DNA of 64,000 bases from Rutstroemia sp. NJR-2017a BVV2. Its lineage: Eukaryota > Ascomycota > Leotiomycetes > Helotiales > Rutstroemiaceae. Below are positions 22,209 to 33,123 of the stretch, piece by piece. Both the position numbers and the translations under genes were made by a program. Every line of letters begins with the position of its first letter. The stretch's first letter is position 1. The notes under the pieces were generated by a model, which did not search any database, was not told the DNA's origin, and saw nothing but the letters and a program-made list of their open reading frames with translations. Location of the stretch: positions 62,001 through 126,000 of the forward strand of contig NJPS01000045.1 in the NCBI GenBank assembly GCA_002946415.1. Reading direction: 5' to 3'.

Positions 22209-23102
22209 ATGTCACACCTTTCTCAAGCGACCATATTCTCCCCGAGCGTCGCCCGGCAACAACGTGCTGCAGCAAAAGACTGGTCATACATTGATACTTG
22301 GCTATCACAGAAATTCGCAAACCAAGCTATCCCGGTCTTTGAACGGAATCCCGCTACTCTTAAAGCTCTGCTTGCACTAGCTGCTCTTAATGAGACTGCT
22401 GATGAAGAGCAGGAGCTTCTTGCTCGTGCCCGACAGAATGCTCTTGCTGAAGTTCAGGGATCTATCTCGAATAGTCCCAGCACGGAACTCCTACACACCC
22501 TAGAAGACTCACTCTCACCTGAAGGTCAAGCTTCTCTGGATACACTGGCACAACTATCGACGGCTCTCAATATGTCATATCAATCTCCCGAAGCCATTGG
22601 CCGGAAGTTTCTAGACTTGCAAACCACCTCCTTTAGCCTTGATCAAGCCTCTGAGCGTGTGTCTATCATGCAACGAGCTCTGACCACTGAGCTCGATTGT
22701 CTCAATTCCTTACTCGAATCGCTTCAATCTCCTGAATATGAAGCAGCCAGTGATATCCCCAAACAGACTCTTGATATTCAACGCAAGAGCAAAATTCTCG
22801 CTAGCAAACTCCCAGAAATCCAGGATCGCATAGCGGCGCTCTCCTCTTCGAGCGACAGCTCAACACCTAAGCTCACAGTCCAGGTCGTTAAGGCCGAAGA
22901 GGATAACTTCAAGGAATGGCTTGAAAAGGTCAAGGGTCTAGAATCCCAAGTCAGGGCATTCCATGGCCTACCGCACGACACAGATCTTGCCAGACTTGAA
23001 TTGGAGAGCTTGAGAATGGAGTTAAGGGATCTGACACGAGAGAGAGATGGATTGTTTGAAGGGCTAGTGGAGCGGGAGAGCCCAAAGAAGGGACGACGGT
23101 GA
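22209..23102 (+). CDS. Augmin complex subunit, HAUS1-like
   Basis: Single exon of 297 aa. The N terminus (W-I-D-T-WLSQKFANQAIPVFERNPATLKALLALA) matches the start of HAUS1, in which a WLxxxFGxxPIPxxExN pattern is typical. The rest is predicted coiled coil, with heptad-rich stretches at ~130-200 and ~215-290 (LARLELESLRMELRDLTRERDGL). HAUS1 is part of the eight-subunit augmin complex, which recruits gamma-tubulin to existing spindle microtubules; augmin is present in many filamentous ascomycetes and lost in budding yeast. The frame is open upstream to about 21990, including an earlier ATG (MPRLNCFL..), but the conserved region begins after MSHLSQATIFSP, so I chose 22209. Confidence 0.75.
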   Translation: MSHLSQATIFSPSVARQQRAAAKDWSYIDTWLSQKFANQAIPVFERNPATLKALLALAALNETADEEQELLARARQNALAEVQGSISNSPSTELLHTLEDSLSPEGQASLDTLAQLSTALNMSYQSPEAIGRKFLDLQTTSFSLDQASERVSIMQRALTTELDCLNSLLESLQSPEYEAASDIPKQTLDIQRKSKILASKLPEIQDRIAALSSSSDSSTPKLTVQVVKAEEDNFKEWLEKVKGLESQVRAFHGLPHDTDLARLELESLRMELRDLTRERDGLFEGLVERESPKKGRR

Positions 23103-23822
23103 ATTTGCCGAGAATGGCCAGAGCTACCCTGAAGCAACTGCCCAGAGGAGATGTGCAGTCCCTATGTTCCAGAGCACCTCAATAGAAGGCAGTGGCAGTA
23201 AATTGTACTGCACTGCAACTTGCTCAAAATTGAACGCGGCCACCCATGCACTCTACTGTGTATCGGTGCTGTTGGGAAGTGAAACTAATATCACGTTACC
23301 CATCACTGCTACCACGGCAAATACCACTTTTAATGGCTTCTGTTTGTAATTATAGGTCTGCTATACGGTTAATAGAAGTCCGAGATCATCCATGAAGTAT
23401 GAAGGAATACGGTGTTTTAGTGGAGGAGATCTGACCGAAGGGTAGCGAATAACGAGGCTCATGTTTGAGATGATGCCAAGGTTAGGGAACGAATGATTGT
23501 TTTTGTAACTAAAGAACCCCCGTTTTAAGAGCAGTGAAGGGAAGCGTGCAGCTAAGACTACGGTACTGGCGTGTCGACATGAATTGGCTGCGCTGTATAG
23601 CTAGCTATGTCTCTAGGAATGACATGGGAGGGTATCAAGGCATCACGAGGATACAAATATTCCTATATGAAGCGTACATGTAAGAAGGATCTACTTAGCC
23701 CAAGGGTACTTGCTGCCATAGGTTGGTATTTGAAGATCATGAATTCACAAGTGTTCATGGCCCTAGTCTCTCTTAATATCTAGTTCATTCTATGCTCCTA
23801 CTTGCATGCCCTCCATCTCCAG
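23103..23822. other. Intergenic between convergent HAUS1 and VAC14
   Basis: 720 bp holding two 3' ends; no gene seen. Confidence 0.6.
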
Positions 23823-26800
23823 TCACTTCCTCGGTCTACCACCCGCAACCGCTCCTCCCAACCTACCAAACTTCCCCAAGCTACTCCTCGACTTTGTATG
23901 CTGCGGACCAGCAGGCATCGACACAGTAGGTTCCTTAATCGGCTGAGGTGGCGGACCCGGCAACCTCGTAAGATCCTTAAAGCCTCTCCCATCAACCGCC
24001 TCCATCCTGGTCTCAAACCCACCCAATCCATCATCCATATCCCCACCGGGTCTCCTAGCCCTCCTTGCCTTCTCCTGCACGCTCCTAAACTTCTCCAGCA
24101 ACTCCCCCCATCTAATTCCACTTTCCTCTCTTCCACCTTTCAGTCTGCTAGTCCTGTCGTAATTGGACGGCCCTGCAGTGGCCTGCACGCTAAATGAAGG
24201 AGAAGAAGCATGAGTTTCTGTACCACTCTTTTGACGCTGATGGAGAGCAAACGTGGAAAACGCGTCGGCTACACTATTATTACGAGAAGAAGAAGATACG
24301 TACGCTCGGGGTGCTATGTGTAAGTAACCTATTGCACTGACACTGTTTAGTCTATTCTTCAATGCTGCGAAGGCCGAAGATTGCGGAAGCAGCATAAGAA
24401 GACCATAGAGACATTTGTAGAGATGGGGATATTTCTCTGGCTCGAGTAGTTGGAGACGTAGATCTGAGATTGTGAATCAGTGGCGGCTGATATATGATGT
24501 GACTGACTTACATGTAAATACTGGAGACTCCAACAGTTGTACTAGCTTGTCAATCTGAATGAGCATGTTGACTGTCATCTCGAGCTCGGCACTGTAATGA
24601 TTAGCATGTGTCGCCAATGAGATACAATTTATGCATACAATATCTGAAGTAGATTATAAGCTTGTTCATAGGCTTGTCCGAGCAGGCACAGCGAGAAGGT
24701 AGCCACGGCATTGTAGCACCAAGACCTAAAGAGTGCAACGAAGAAAGTTTGCCCATCCTAGATTAACGTCAGCGGAGGCCAATCTCGACGACCGAAAGTT
24801 TCAAGGACCTTGTTTTCGATGTTTCGAAGTCTTTTTCGAAGTTCTGCAAGTTCTGGTGCAGTGATCAAATTGTTATTGAGGTTTTGCACCATAATGCTCG
24901 CAAATTCAACATCTTCTTCCTTCTCGATACAATCCGCAAGTGTCCTATATATCCTTTCTGCACTCAAACTTACGCACAGTTGCCTAATGATTAGATTGCC
25001 TCGTGTCTCGAGTAGTTTTCTGTCAGTGGAGAATAGTTGAAGTAGGTTTACCATGAACGACGTGAAGTAGTCGTCCTCGCTGTTTCTTGATATTTGTGAA
25101 AGGAGCTGTAAATCTTTAGTAACAACAGCTTCCGCAGGATCAGAGAGCGTCTTGAGTAAAGCCGGGAAAGTGCCGTCATTGAAAGCAAGCACCTTCTTTG
25201 GAGCTTTCCTGTGTAACATAAGTAACCATGTGAGAGCTGCAACCCTCGTTGCCTCGTGATCGTTCAAAAATAGTAGTGTGAGAGAGCTAACGGCAGCAGC
25301 ATAATCCAGATCAACTTGAGGCTGATTTGGTGGAGTGGGCGTTTGCGCTTTACTAGCAGGTGGTGGCGGAGTTTGTACATCTGTCTCCCGCTTGTCGAGT
25401 TCGCGCGACCCTGACAGAGATCCGCGGTTAGTAGCGGAAGAGTCCCTTCGTTCGGCGGGGTTGGTTTCTTTCATACTGGGGAATCGAGAGGGAATAGAAG
25501 ACGGAACTTCTGAGGTAGCACCTTCGTCTGAAAGTGACACAACATAATCCATCAAAGATGTGTTCACTCGGGCCGCCGCCTGTCGGATTGTCTCCACTCC
25601 ACTTGCCATGGCAGGGAGAAGATGAGCTAGGATTTTAGGAGCAAATGGCAGAACTTCCTCGGGACAAATGTCGAGGAATTCGACAATCCACCTTAATGAC
25701 TCAAGCAAGCTATCCTCCTCTACGCACTGTTAGCTAAGAACCCACATATATGGTAAGCTGTATACTCCTTACCTAATGGGGCGTCCAAGTTTGCTGTAAG
25801 AATTTCTAGAATTTCTTTGTGATTTACATGAACGTCCTGGCCAGGAACCCAGTCATCATCGCTACTGATATCTTTATCGTCAGGGTCCATAACTGAATCG
25901 TCGTCCGCACCTCCATCTGGAGCATCCGAGCCATCGCTGTCCATAGATCCCGATCGTTTTCGTTTCGTGTCGCTGCGTGATTTTCGGCTCTCTTCAATAC
26001 CTTTCTTGATGCGCGATATTCGCTTGATTTCGTTCAAAAATCTCTCAAGCGCCCCTTGGGTAGCCACGTGAACATCACGGTTGGGATCACTCAGAAATTT
26101 GAACAGTCCTCCTAGAAACTCCGGTAAGAAAGAAACAAGCTCCAAATCCGGGATAGAATCTAGCAAAGTAATCCATCCCACGAGGAAGGTACGGGTAAAG
26201 GGGTTTATCACATAAATACGTTCTTTTAAGAGGGGAATGAACCGAGCCAAGGAGAAGGCTGTGGGAAGATCCTCGGAATCTTCGAGAGTTTCCTCCTTGG
26301 AATCTGACATTGAATCGTCAGAGGTATGTAGAATTGAGACGTAAGTAGCGGCAGATTCGGAGACTATGTCTTTTATCAATCGATCTAGAAGTTCTGCACC
26401 ATTTTTAACTGAGAGCTCGGAGTCTGCCCCCAGCTGTTCGGCCATTAGCCCGAAAGCCGATTTAGGAGGCTCTACAATTTGACTTGCCTTGCATAAAGCG
26501 TCGAAGATATGATTGAAATAGGGTAAAACTTCACCCTTTGCCACCTTGGCAATGTTGTACATACTTTCGCACGCATAGTACCGTACTCTAGCATCTTGGT
26601 CTGTGAAGCACGCAAGGACTGGAGGGACGATTTCATCGAGATATCTGGCGAGGTCCTGTGTAACACATCAGTATCAGTAGTTCTACTTCAAGGAAAGATA
26701 TCGATATCGTACTGGGCCCAACGCGATAGCTGCAGCGGCAAGTCCTATAAGACCGCCGTTTCTGGCATGAGGCTGGTGGACGGCGTAGGCATAGTCGTTG

Positions 26801-27004
26801 CACAATTGTTGGATGATTTTTTTGATCCTGTCGAATTCCTTGGCTGCAGCAAGATCTCGAATGACCCTTTCAAGGCTACAGATATTGTCAACATGGTACG
26901 TATCCTGTGCCTTCGGTCGATGATATTGAAGCTTACTCTAATGCGCCCACTTTCCGCTTGTCGTATAGCTTATCATTCAGAGCACGCTGGATACCTTGAT
27001 CCAT
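23823..27004 (-). CDS. VAC14: VAC14, scaffold of the PI(3,5)P2 synthase complex
   Basis: Seven exons on the minus strand: 27004-26937, 26875-26713, 26655-25773, 25719-24809, 24757-24639, 24591-24512, 24463-23823; 954 aa. Vac14 scaffolds the kinase Fab1 and phosphatase Fig4 on the vacuole/endosome membrane to control PI(3,5)P2. It is built of HEAT repeats: the N-terminal part ([52 protein letters not shown]) binds Fab1. The C-terminal part ([60 protein letters not shown]) binds Fig4. An acidic, Ser/Asp-rich loop lies between (about residues 290-340). The last ~170 residues after SAIGYLHI are low complexity and disordered. The short exons 5 and 6 (119 and 80 nt) are needed to complete the Fig4-binding domain. 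The donor of intron 4 (24808, GTCCTT) is unusually weak. Confidence 0.93.
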
Positions 27005-28655
27005 CTTGTCTTGAGCTATTACTCTGGCGAATATCGCATATTATCTGAAAAAAGTGCCCAGATGAATTTGTTCTGTCAAGTCTTCCTTTTCATGTCGTGA
27101 TCTGAGGCGGAGATGCAGGAATTACGATCACATGAATGGGTGAGTGGGTGAATAGGAACCTCGATTGATATGAATGCGAGACTGATGATAACGATGAAAC
27201 AGGCGACGAAGTGAATGGTATATAGCTTGCTGGAAAAGACGGCAGGTTATTGAATAGTGATATTGAAAATATTCTCCTCGAGCACATGCGCATGTATTGT
27301 ATTGCAAAGTTTGCTGTGCTGTGCTGTACTGTGAGGTGCGGTGCGGTGTATTGTAAGGTAGGAAGCAGGGCAGGGTCGTGTGAGGCTGAAGTTGTGGACC
27401 CACTGGCGGTTGGTCGTTGTGAGACCCTCCGACTTCCTGGGAACTTCAAAAGGCAGGAAAGCCTGATGACGAAGTTCTACAGCACAACAAACGACAAACA
27501 TGCGGCTTTTGACCAATCACAATTTAATATTCCGTAAAACTTATCACAAAGGATTTACGCCGACACAATTGTATATAAGTTTTACCTGGTATTTATCGAC
27601 TTAAGAGGTCTATGTTTCGGGGTTCCGCCCCTATTTAGCTCTTCGGAAATGTAACCATTTATGAGAGATCCATTTTACGTATCCGAGTATTTTCAAGTCA
27701 AGCAAAACCCAACCCGTTATCACCACGAACGGCTGGACTTCATTTGACGTTCAATGATTGCATTGTACATTTCACTTAGCCATGTTTTGATGACCGAAGC
27801 AAATCTGCGGGGAATGAAACATAAATTTCACGTGGTCTTGTTCGTGCTGGCCTTCTTGTAGATGGCATGAACTATTGACTTAAACTTAATTGTGAAAGAG
27901 GAAGGCAGGGACGTGGGGTGGCATGCTTGCCTTTCCGACATTAAAGCATTTATTATTCCCCGCCCATTATTATCTCTCATGTCCAAACGAATCAACCAGG
28001 CTAGCAAGCTGAATACAACACAGCAGTGTACAAGTGACCCTGATTGCAGAGAAGATCATCGATGAAATACCCAATCAATGATGAAAGGCACCCTTTACTC
28101 AACCTGCCGTGTCAAGTTGTATTGTCCACCCGCCAGTTTATTAACATGCCGAAAGAGATGCATGACGAGCACAGAGCCTTTGAGAAGCACAAGCTGGACA
28201 CCGTTATCGGCGTTCCTTCGCCCCTGCCCATTGTATTCGTGAGTGATTTGGCTATCATTATTGTCCGTCGAATCTGCTTGAGCAGAGCCAGAAGCATTGG
28301 TTGCTTGTTCTTGCTCGTGAACATTGGTGTCTTCTCCACTTTTGAGTAGGCAGCTAGTTGATCTCGACTTCGAGATGAAAACCTTATTCGAGGTCCTAGA
28401 CACCATCATAGTGCCCAGAACCGTGGCTGGAAGGGCAGAGCATCCAGTAAGCCTGCAATGCGTGGAGGGAGTCTGCTAGGCCTCATGGTCCTTTCTTGAA
28501 ATTGATCAATGAGTCTTCGTGTATAAAGCCAGTGCACAGAAAGGCAAAAAGACTAGACTCTGGGTTCATTGCTCCTTGATTTAGTTAACATGTCATATGT
28601 TCTTGATAAAAAGTCTGCATTGCTTGGGTGTCTTCTAACGCGGAAAAGAGTAAAT
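27005..28655. other. Intergenic, VAC14 promoter and desaturase 3' flank
   Basis: 1.65 kb between two minus-strand genes. Near 27300-27360 a low-complexity run of GTGCTGT/GGTGCGGTG units occurs upstream of VAC14. Open frames at 28.0-28.4 kb overlap on both strands and match no family I know. No gene supported. Confidence 0.55.
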
Positions 28656-30396
28656 CTAGTGTCCATGGAGGATTTCGCCTTTCTCGGCCATACTTTTCTG
28701 GCATTTTGCAAGGATTGCAGCTTGTCTTCCAACCTCCTCAAGCCTCCCAATAACATCTTTGCTTCCATCCACGAACCCATACAGAGCATAAGGAATGCCT
28801 ACATCATTGCAGAATTCCAATACCAGCTTTTGAGCACGGCGAAGATTGTGCCTAGGCATCCTGGGGAAGAGGTGGTGTATCGCTTGAAATTGCAGGCCGC
28901 CATGGAAGAAATCTAACCATTGTGGGCAGTCAATATCCATGGTAGTTCGAAGCATCTTTTGCGGAAATGACTCGTGTGGACCAAGTTCCGATGTGCTCAT
29001 GGAAAAATGTGAAAGGGTAATCTGAGCATGAACCGGCATTGTAACCATATGGCTGACCATAACGAATAGAATGCGTTGACTGGCTGTAGGAATAGTCTTG
29101 TAGACAATCCCATAACCAAACCACGCCCAGAAGAAAACCTGCCCTGCCAGTTCTAACCATCTATGCCACCATGCCGGGCCTTTCTTTGGGCCTAATCCTA
29201 GGATGAGATATTCCCATGATAAACGATAAAGGTTGAATCTGCCGAAGAGAAGAATTGGATAATACAAGTATGCCTGATATGGTATCACAAATCTTGCAAA
29301 TGCATCGTATGTCATGACACGTTCGTAGTAGGTGGAGAAAAGAGATGTGAGAAATCTGTGGCTGATGGCGAAGAACGGAATGTGTTCAATATCCGGGTCG
29401 TGCTCAGGGGAATTCGTTACTATGTGGTGAACATTGTGATTTCTTTTCCACCAGCCGATAGAAAGACCACCGATGAAATCAGAGATCAAAATGCCGATAA
29501 CAGTATCTGTCGTGAAATCATGGGTAATACCCATATGTCCAGCATCATGCACCGTAAACACCAATTGGTGCCAAAGACAGCCAAGGAACACTGCGCTGGT
29601 TCCATACCACTCCCATCGTAGGAACATAATGAACATGCAGAAGAGGAATGTATAACGGCAAGCTTCGATAGCATAGGCAGTGTAATTGCAATCGTATAGG
29701 CCTTCTGCGCGTATCCGTTCATCAAGAAGGCGATACTTACGAACGATTTCATCCTGTGTAGCCGAGTCTAAGGAGGGGTATTTGGCATGATCCAAATCAA
29801 TTTGTTCTCGAGTCAGAGCATCAAAATGAGCCATCCCATCGTCCAAGTCCGGCGCGGAAGACACTGAAGAGGCAGATGATTCGGCCCTATCCTTCTCGGA
29901 GAGCACTCTCCTTCGAAGATCATGGGATTCTTCGTCGAAAGTGGGTGAAGGTATTCTCGAGGATTCAGAGCTTGTTTCTCCATTTGAGAAGTCGTCCTCT
30001 TCTTCAGAGTCATCGCAGGCGCCGTCAACATACGGGCGAAATTTCCCGTATTGTATTGGTGGCACAAAGTTCTTCCAGCGGCCTTCGATCCTGCCAATCT
30101 GGTATCTCATCATCGACTTTCTCGTTTCTGCCGAATGAAGACTGCATGTAAACTGTTAGCCAGAATCCGAGAGTTAGATGTATATTGGAAAACGCTCACG
30201 CATTCACTTCATCTGTTGCATCTCTGCCAATCATGTGCAAAATAGCCTTATCCCCTCCAGGATGGTATTTCATCCAGCCATCAACCTTCAAAATGGCCTG
30301 ATCAACGATAACGATGGACCTGCCATCAGCGATGAGACCTTCGACCTGTCTCCGAGATAAAATCTTGTCCTTCGAAGAGACATTTGTGGAAGACAT
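28656..30396 (-). CDS. Delta-8 sphingolipid desaturase (cytochrome b5 fusion)
   Basis: Two exons on the minus strand, 30396-30200 and 30141-28656 (58-bp intron), 560 aa. An N-terminal cytochrome b5 domain carries the heme motif HPGG (45-48). The membrane desaturase domain has the three His boxes HDAGH (264-268), HNVHH (301-305) and QAIHH (485-489); the Q in the third box is diagnostic of front-end (b5-fused) desaturases. In filamentous fungi this family introduces the delta-8 double bond into the long-chain base of glucosylceramides in the ER, which is the likely role here; a front-end fatty acid desaturase is the alternative. Between the two domains, residues ~106-170 form an acidic Ser/Glu/Asp-rich linker not needed for the fold. 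Start chosen at the first ATG, MSSTNVSS. Confidence 0.9.
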
Positions 30397-31950
30397 GGCG
30401 AATGTCGTGGGTGAACGAAGGAGGACGATGAAAGCAATCAATCGAGCTTCATAGAAAAAGTTGTACTTTATACTTGCACTTTTGGCAAAGTAAGGTACAA
30501 GTTCCTGTGTGTTTTAGGGGACTCGCGCGGCGTCTCCCGCAGTGGCTGTGAACCAACAAAACTTACCACAGCTTTCAAACATACCAATCACAAGTATTTG
30601 TCGTGTAGCAAAAGGAGTTCCTTCCGATGACTAAGCGTCTATCCAGTTTAGCTCGAAGCTGATCACGCTGATCCTGCCTCTCCACAACCTCAACCTCAAA
30701 TTAAACCCACCAACTGTGGACTATGCGAAACCGAAAGACCTTTCAGACACTAAGTCCAAATTCCTAAATGGTCTGGGAAAAGGAGTACGAGTGTGGTCTT
30801 ACTTTCGTACCTAGATCGTACCATACTTCCAGCTACAAACTACAGCACTCTCTGTGCTACGCTTCCCACACACGTCAGTAGGGAGCAGGCGAAGGATTCT
30901 CCCAGAGCTCTCGCAAGGGCTCATCATGCCGGAGGAGAATGATGGAATTTCCTATGAACAAGTGTTCAGGTCTGCATATCGTTCCGAATCATGATATCAT
31001 CAGTGGCGGCTATACGTTCTATCCAGAACGATCGAAGACATCTCGCCGCTCGCGAGAAGTGTTAGCATGATCTGTGTAACTCCTTTTCGCTGACTTACTA
31101 TCGTTCTGTGTGGTTGACGACAACGGACCTTTCAGCCAAGCCCAGTATTCGTCAGGCATGATGCTGGGCCTCTAGTCATTGGCTCTCAAAGATGCCATCA
31201 CACAGGATCGAGGCGTTCAGCGCCCTCGCAGCCATTCGGAATACCTGTTTCATCACCTGAAAATGCAAATAGGGGCGCCAATAAAATGAACGAGTCATCC
31301 CGATCATCAAGGTGGTATAATCTTCTCAAGTTGTGTCTCTCTTACTGGTTGGACTTCCCAAACCCGGACACCGATGAGTAGTATCGTCCGTTTTCACCAC
31401 GCAACCAGTCATGAGGCCCTATCATAAAACGTCAAGATCAGCCCAAAAAATACTGTACTCAGTCGAGTTTGCTCCTTGGTCCGAGGCAACATGCTGGAAT
31501 CAAGTGGTTCTAGAAGCTCCAATGCTATGGCATACCGGCATCGGACCACTTTCCGCTCTTGCTGGCTTCACAGGGCTGTAACGTCAAACATGTTTGCTAT
31601 CATCCCTCAACCATTCGGGTCACTCAAATGGCATCGAAGACGTTCTCCTAGTGGGTGAAGACATTAGCAAATGGACACAGCATACTTCACCGCATGAAAA
31701 TTACCTTTCACCATAATCTCCATTTCACTTCGAGAGGACATCTCCGCCCTATTTCCTAACCGCGTTTTACGAAAGCCTTAACGTCTTGGTGGACGACTAA
31801 GCTCCAATCGGTAGATTGCCTTTCCAACTCTAGTTATAAATACTGGTATAGTTCCCATCTTATCTCTTCACATCTACAGCCAGAATCAGAAACTCTCAGC
31901 AGAAAATCCTACACTTTCTTCCCCGAACATAAGATTACCACCTCAATACC
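30397..31950. other. Intergenic between divergent desaturase and Cys/His-rich gene
   Basis: 1.55 kb with promoters for both flanking genes; a TATAAATA sequence lies about 110 bp before the start at 31951. Around 31460-31680 one plus-strand frame reads as ordinary-looking protein broken by a stop, but I recognise no family. Confidence 0.5.
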
Positions 31951-32791
31951 ATGAATTTTACAGACAGAGATTACATGATGGGTCGACCACTTCCTTGTCA
32001 ACATCAATACCCACATCAACATCAATATCAACAACAGTACCAGCACCCGCACCAGCATCAGCCTGTAGTCGTTCGATGCGAGAACTCACCTCAACGCACG
32101 ACCATGATGCACCGTTCCTGCTCCTACCCACGCAACGCACCATACGTTGACTGTTTATACTGCGAAGATGACCCTCGCACTGGTGCACATCTCGTAAGTA
32201 CTGTCCTTTTCTCTCACTTGAACCAGTCTCTATTTGTTGTTTCATTCTGCGCCTCATGTACTCTTAACAAGGCTCACTATTTTGTCGTATTGTTCCTTAC
32301 TAATCTCTGTCTCCCCACCCTTCAGTGCAGACAATGCGTCAACAACCAATATCAATACGGTGTCTCCGACAACTACTACAACTACCCCAGCCCAACTTGC
32401 GAGTGTCCCCACTGCGACACCATGACCATCTCACTCCGCAATTACGGACGCTACTCACCCAGTCCTATAGACCAACTGTACGTCGTTAGACCCCTTCTAC
32501 TTCCCTTCTCCTCCCCTTCCCTCTTCCCCTTCCCCTTCCCCCACTCCTTAATCCACCCACTTCCTATCATCCTCAATCTCGAGCCCATCAACTAACCTCC
32601 TTCCCAGCCACGGCGCCAGCAGTAGCCGCTACATACCTAGCCGACGCAGTCCCTACCGTGGCATGGATCTCCTAAGCACGGGATCATGGCTCGGAAACCT
32701 GGGAGGTCTAAGTGGTATGGTACCGCGCAACTACCACGGACGATCGTATAGTACACCGCGAGAAAGGCTTAGTCTAGGATGGAGGATTTGA
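31951..32791 (+). CDS. Small Cys/His-rich hypothetical protein
   Basis: Three exons: 31951-32193, 32326-32477, 32608-32791, giving 192 aa in one frame. I do not recognise it. Residues 16-40 are a His/Gln/Tyr/Pro-rich run (alternating QHQ/PHQH). Paired cysteines follow: C68-x2-C71, C82-x2-C85 and C106-x-C108-x2-C111, spaced like ligands of a zinc ribbon or treble clef. Intron 1 splits the protein exactly before the second pair. The tail is Arg/Ser/Tyr/Gly-rich (SSSRYIPSRRSPYRG) and ends GWRI. There is no signal peptide or membrane segment. Both introns (132 and 130 bp) are longer than most in this window. A plausible TATA box and long intergenic region lie upstream. Function is unknown. Confidence 0.6.
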
Positions 32792-32929
32792 TTTCATTGA
32801 TTGTTTGTGTATCTTTCAGTATTAAATGTTTAAGTAGATTGAGTTTCATCATCATTATTACACCACGTTCACATTTCGTGACAATCACGGCATGAGCAGC
32901 GGAAGAGGAGAGGAGTTAGTCAAAGGAAA

Positions 32930-32962
<33 letters not shown>

Positions 32963-33123
32963 TTGCGGTTGAGGAAATTCTAGCTTTCATACACAATGAG
33001 CTACTGCACATGTTTTTAATGTAAAAATATCTTACACGGGAATCACAATTCAGTCATCGGCTCTCATGCTCATATCCATTCCAGCATCTCTCTCCCCACC
33101 CTCCCCTTTTCCCGGTAACTCGT
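32792..33123. other. Intergenic with ATC microsatellite
   Basis: 332 bp between convergent genes, containing the (ATC)n array at 32931-32963. No gene seen. Confidence 0.7.
32931..32963. repeat. ATC trinucleotide microsatellite, 11 units
   Basis: Eleven uninterrupted ATC units in the 3' flank of the Cys/His-rich gene. Confidence 0.95.

Noticed and set aside
23823..24395. A separate 190-aa protein with apparent mitochondrial presequence
   Set aside because: The sequence [20 protein letters not shown] is the conserved end of Vac14. Splicing of two short exons upstream joins it in frame, so it is the last VAC14 exon.
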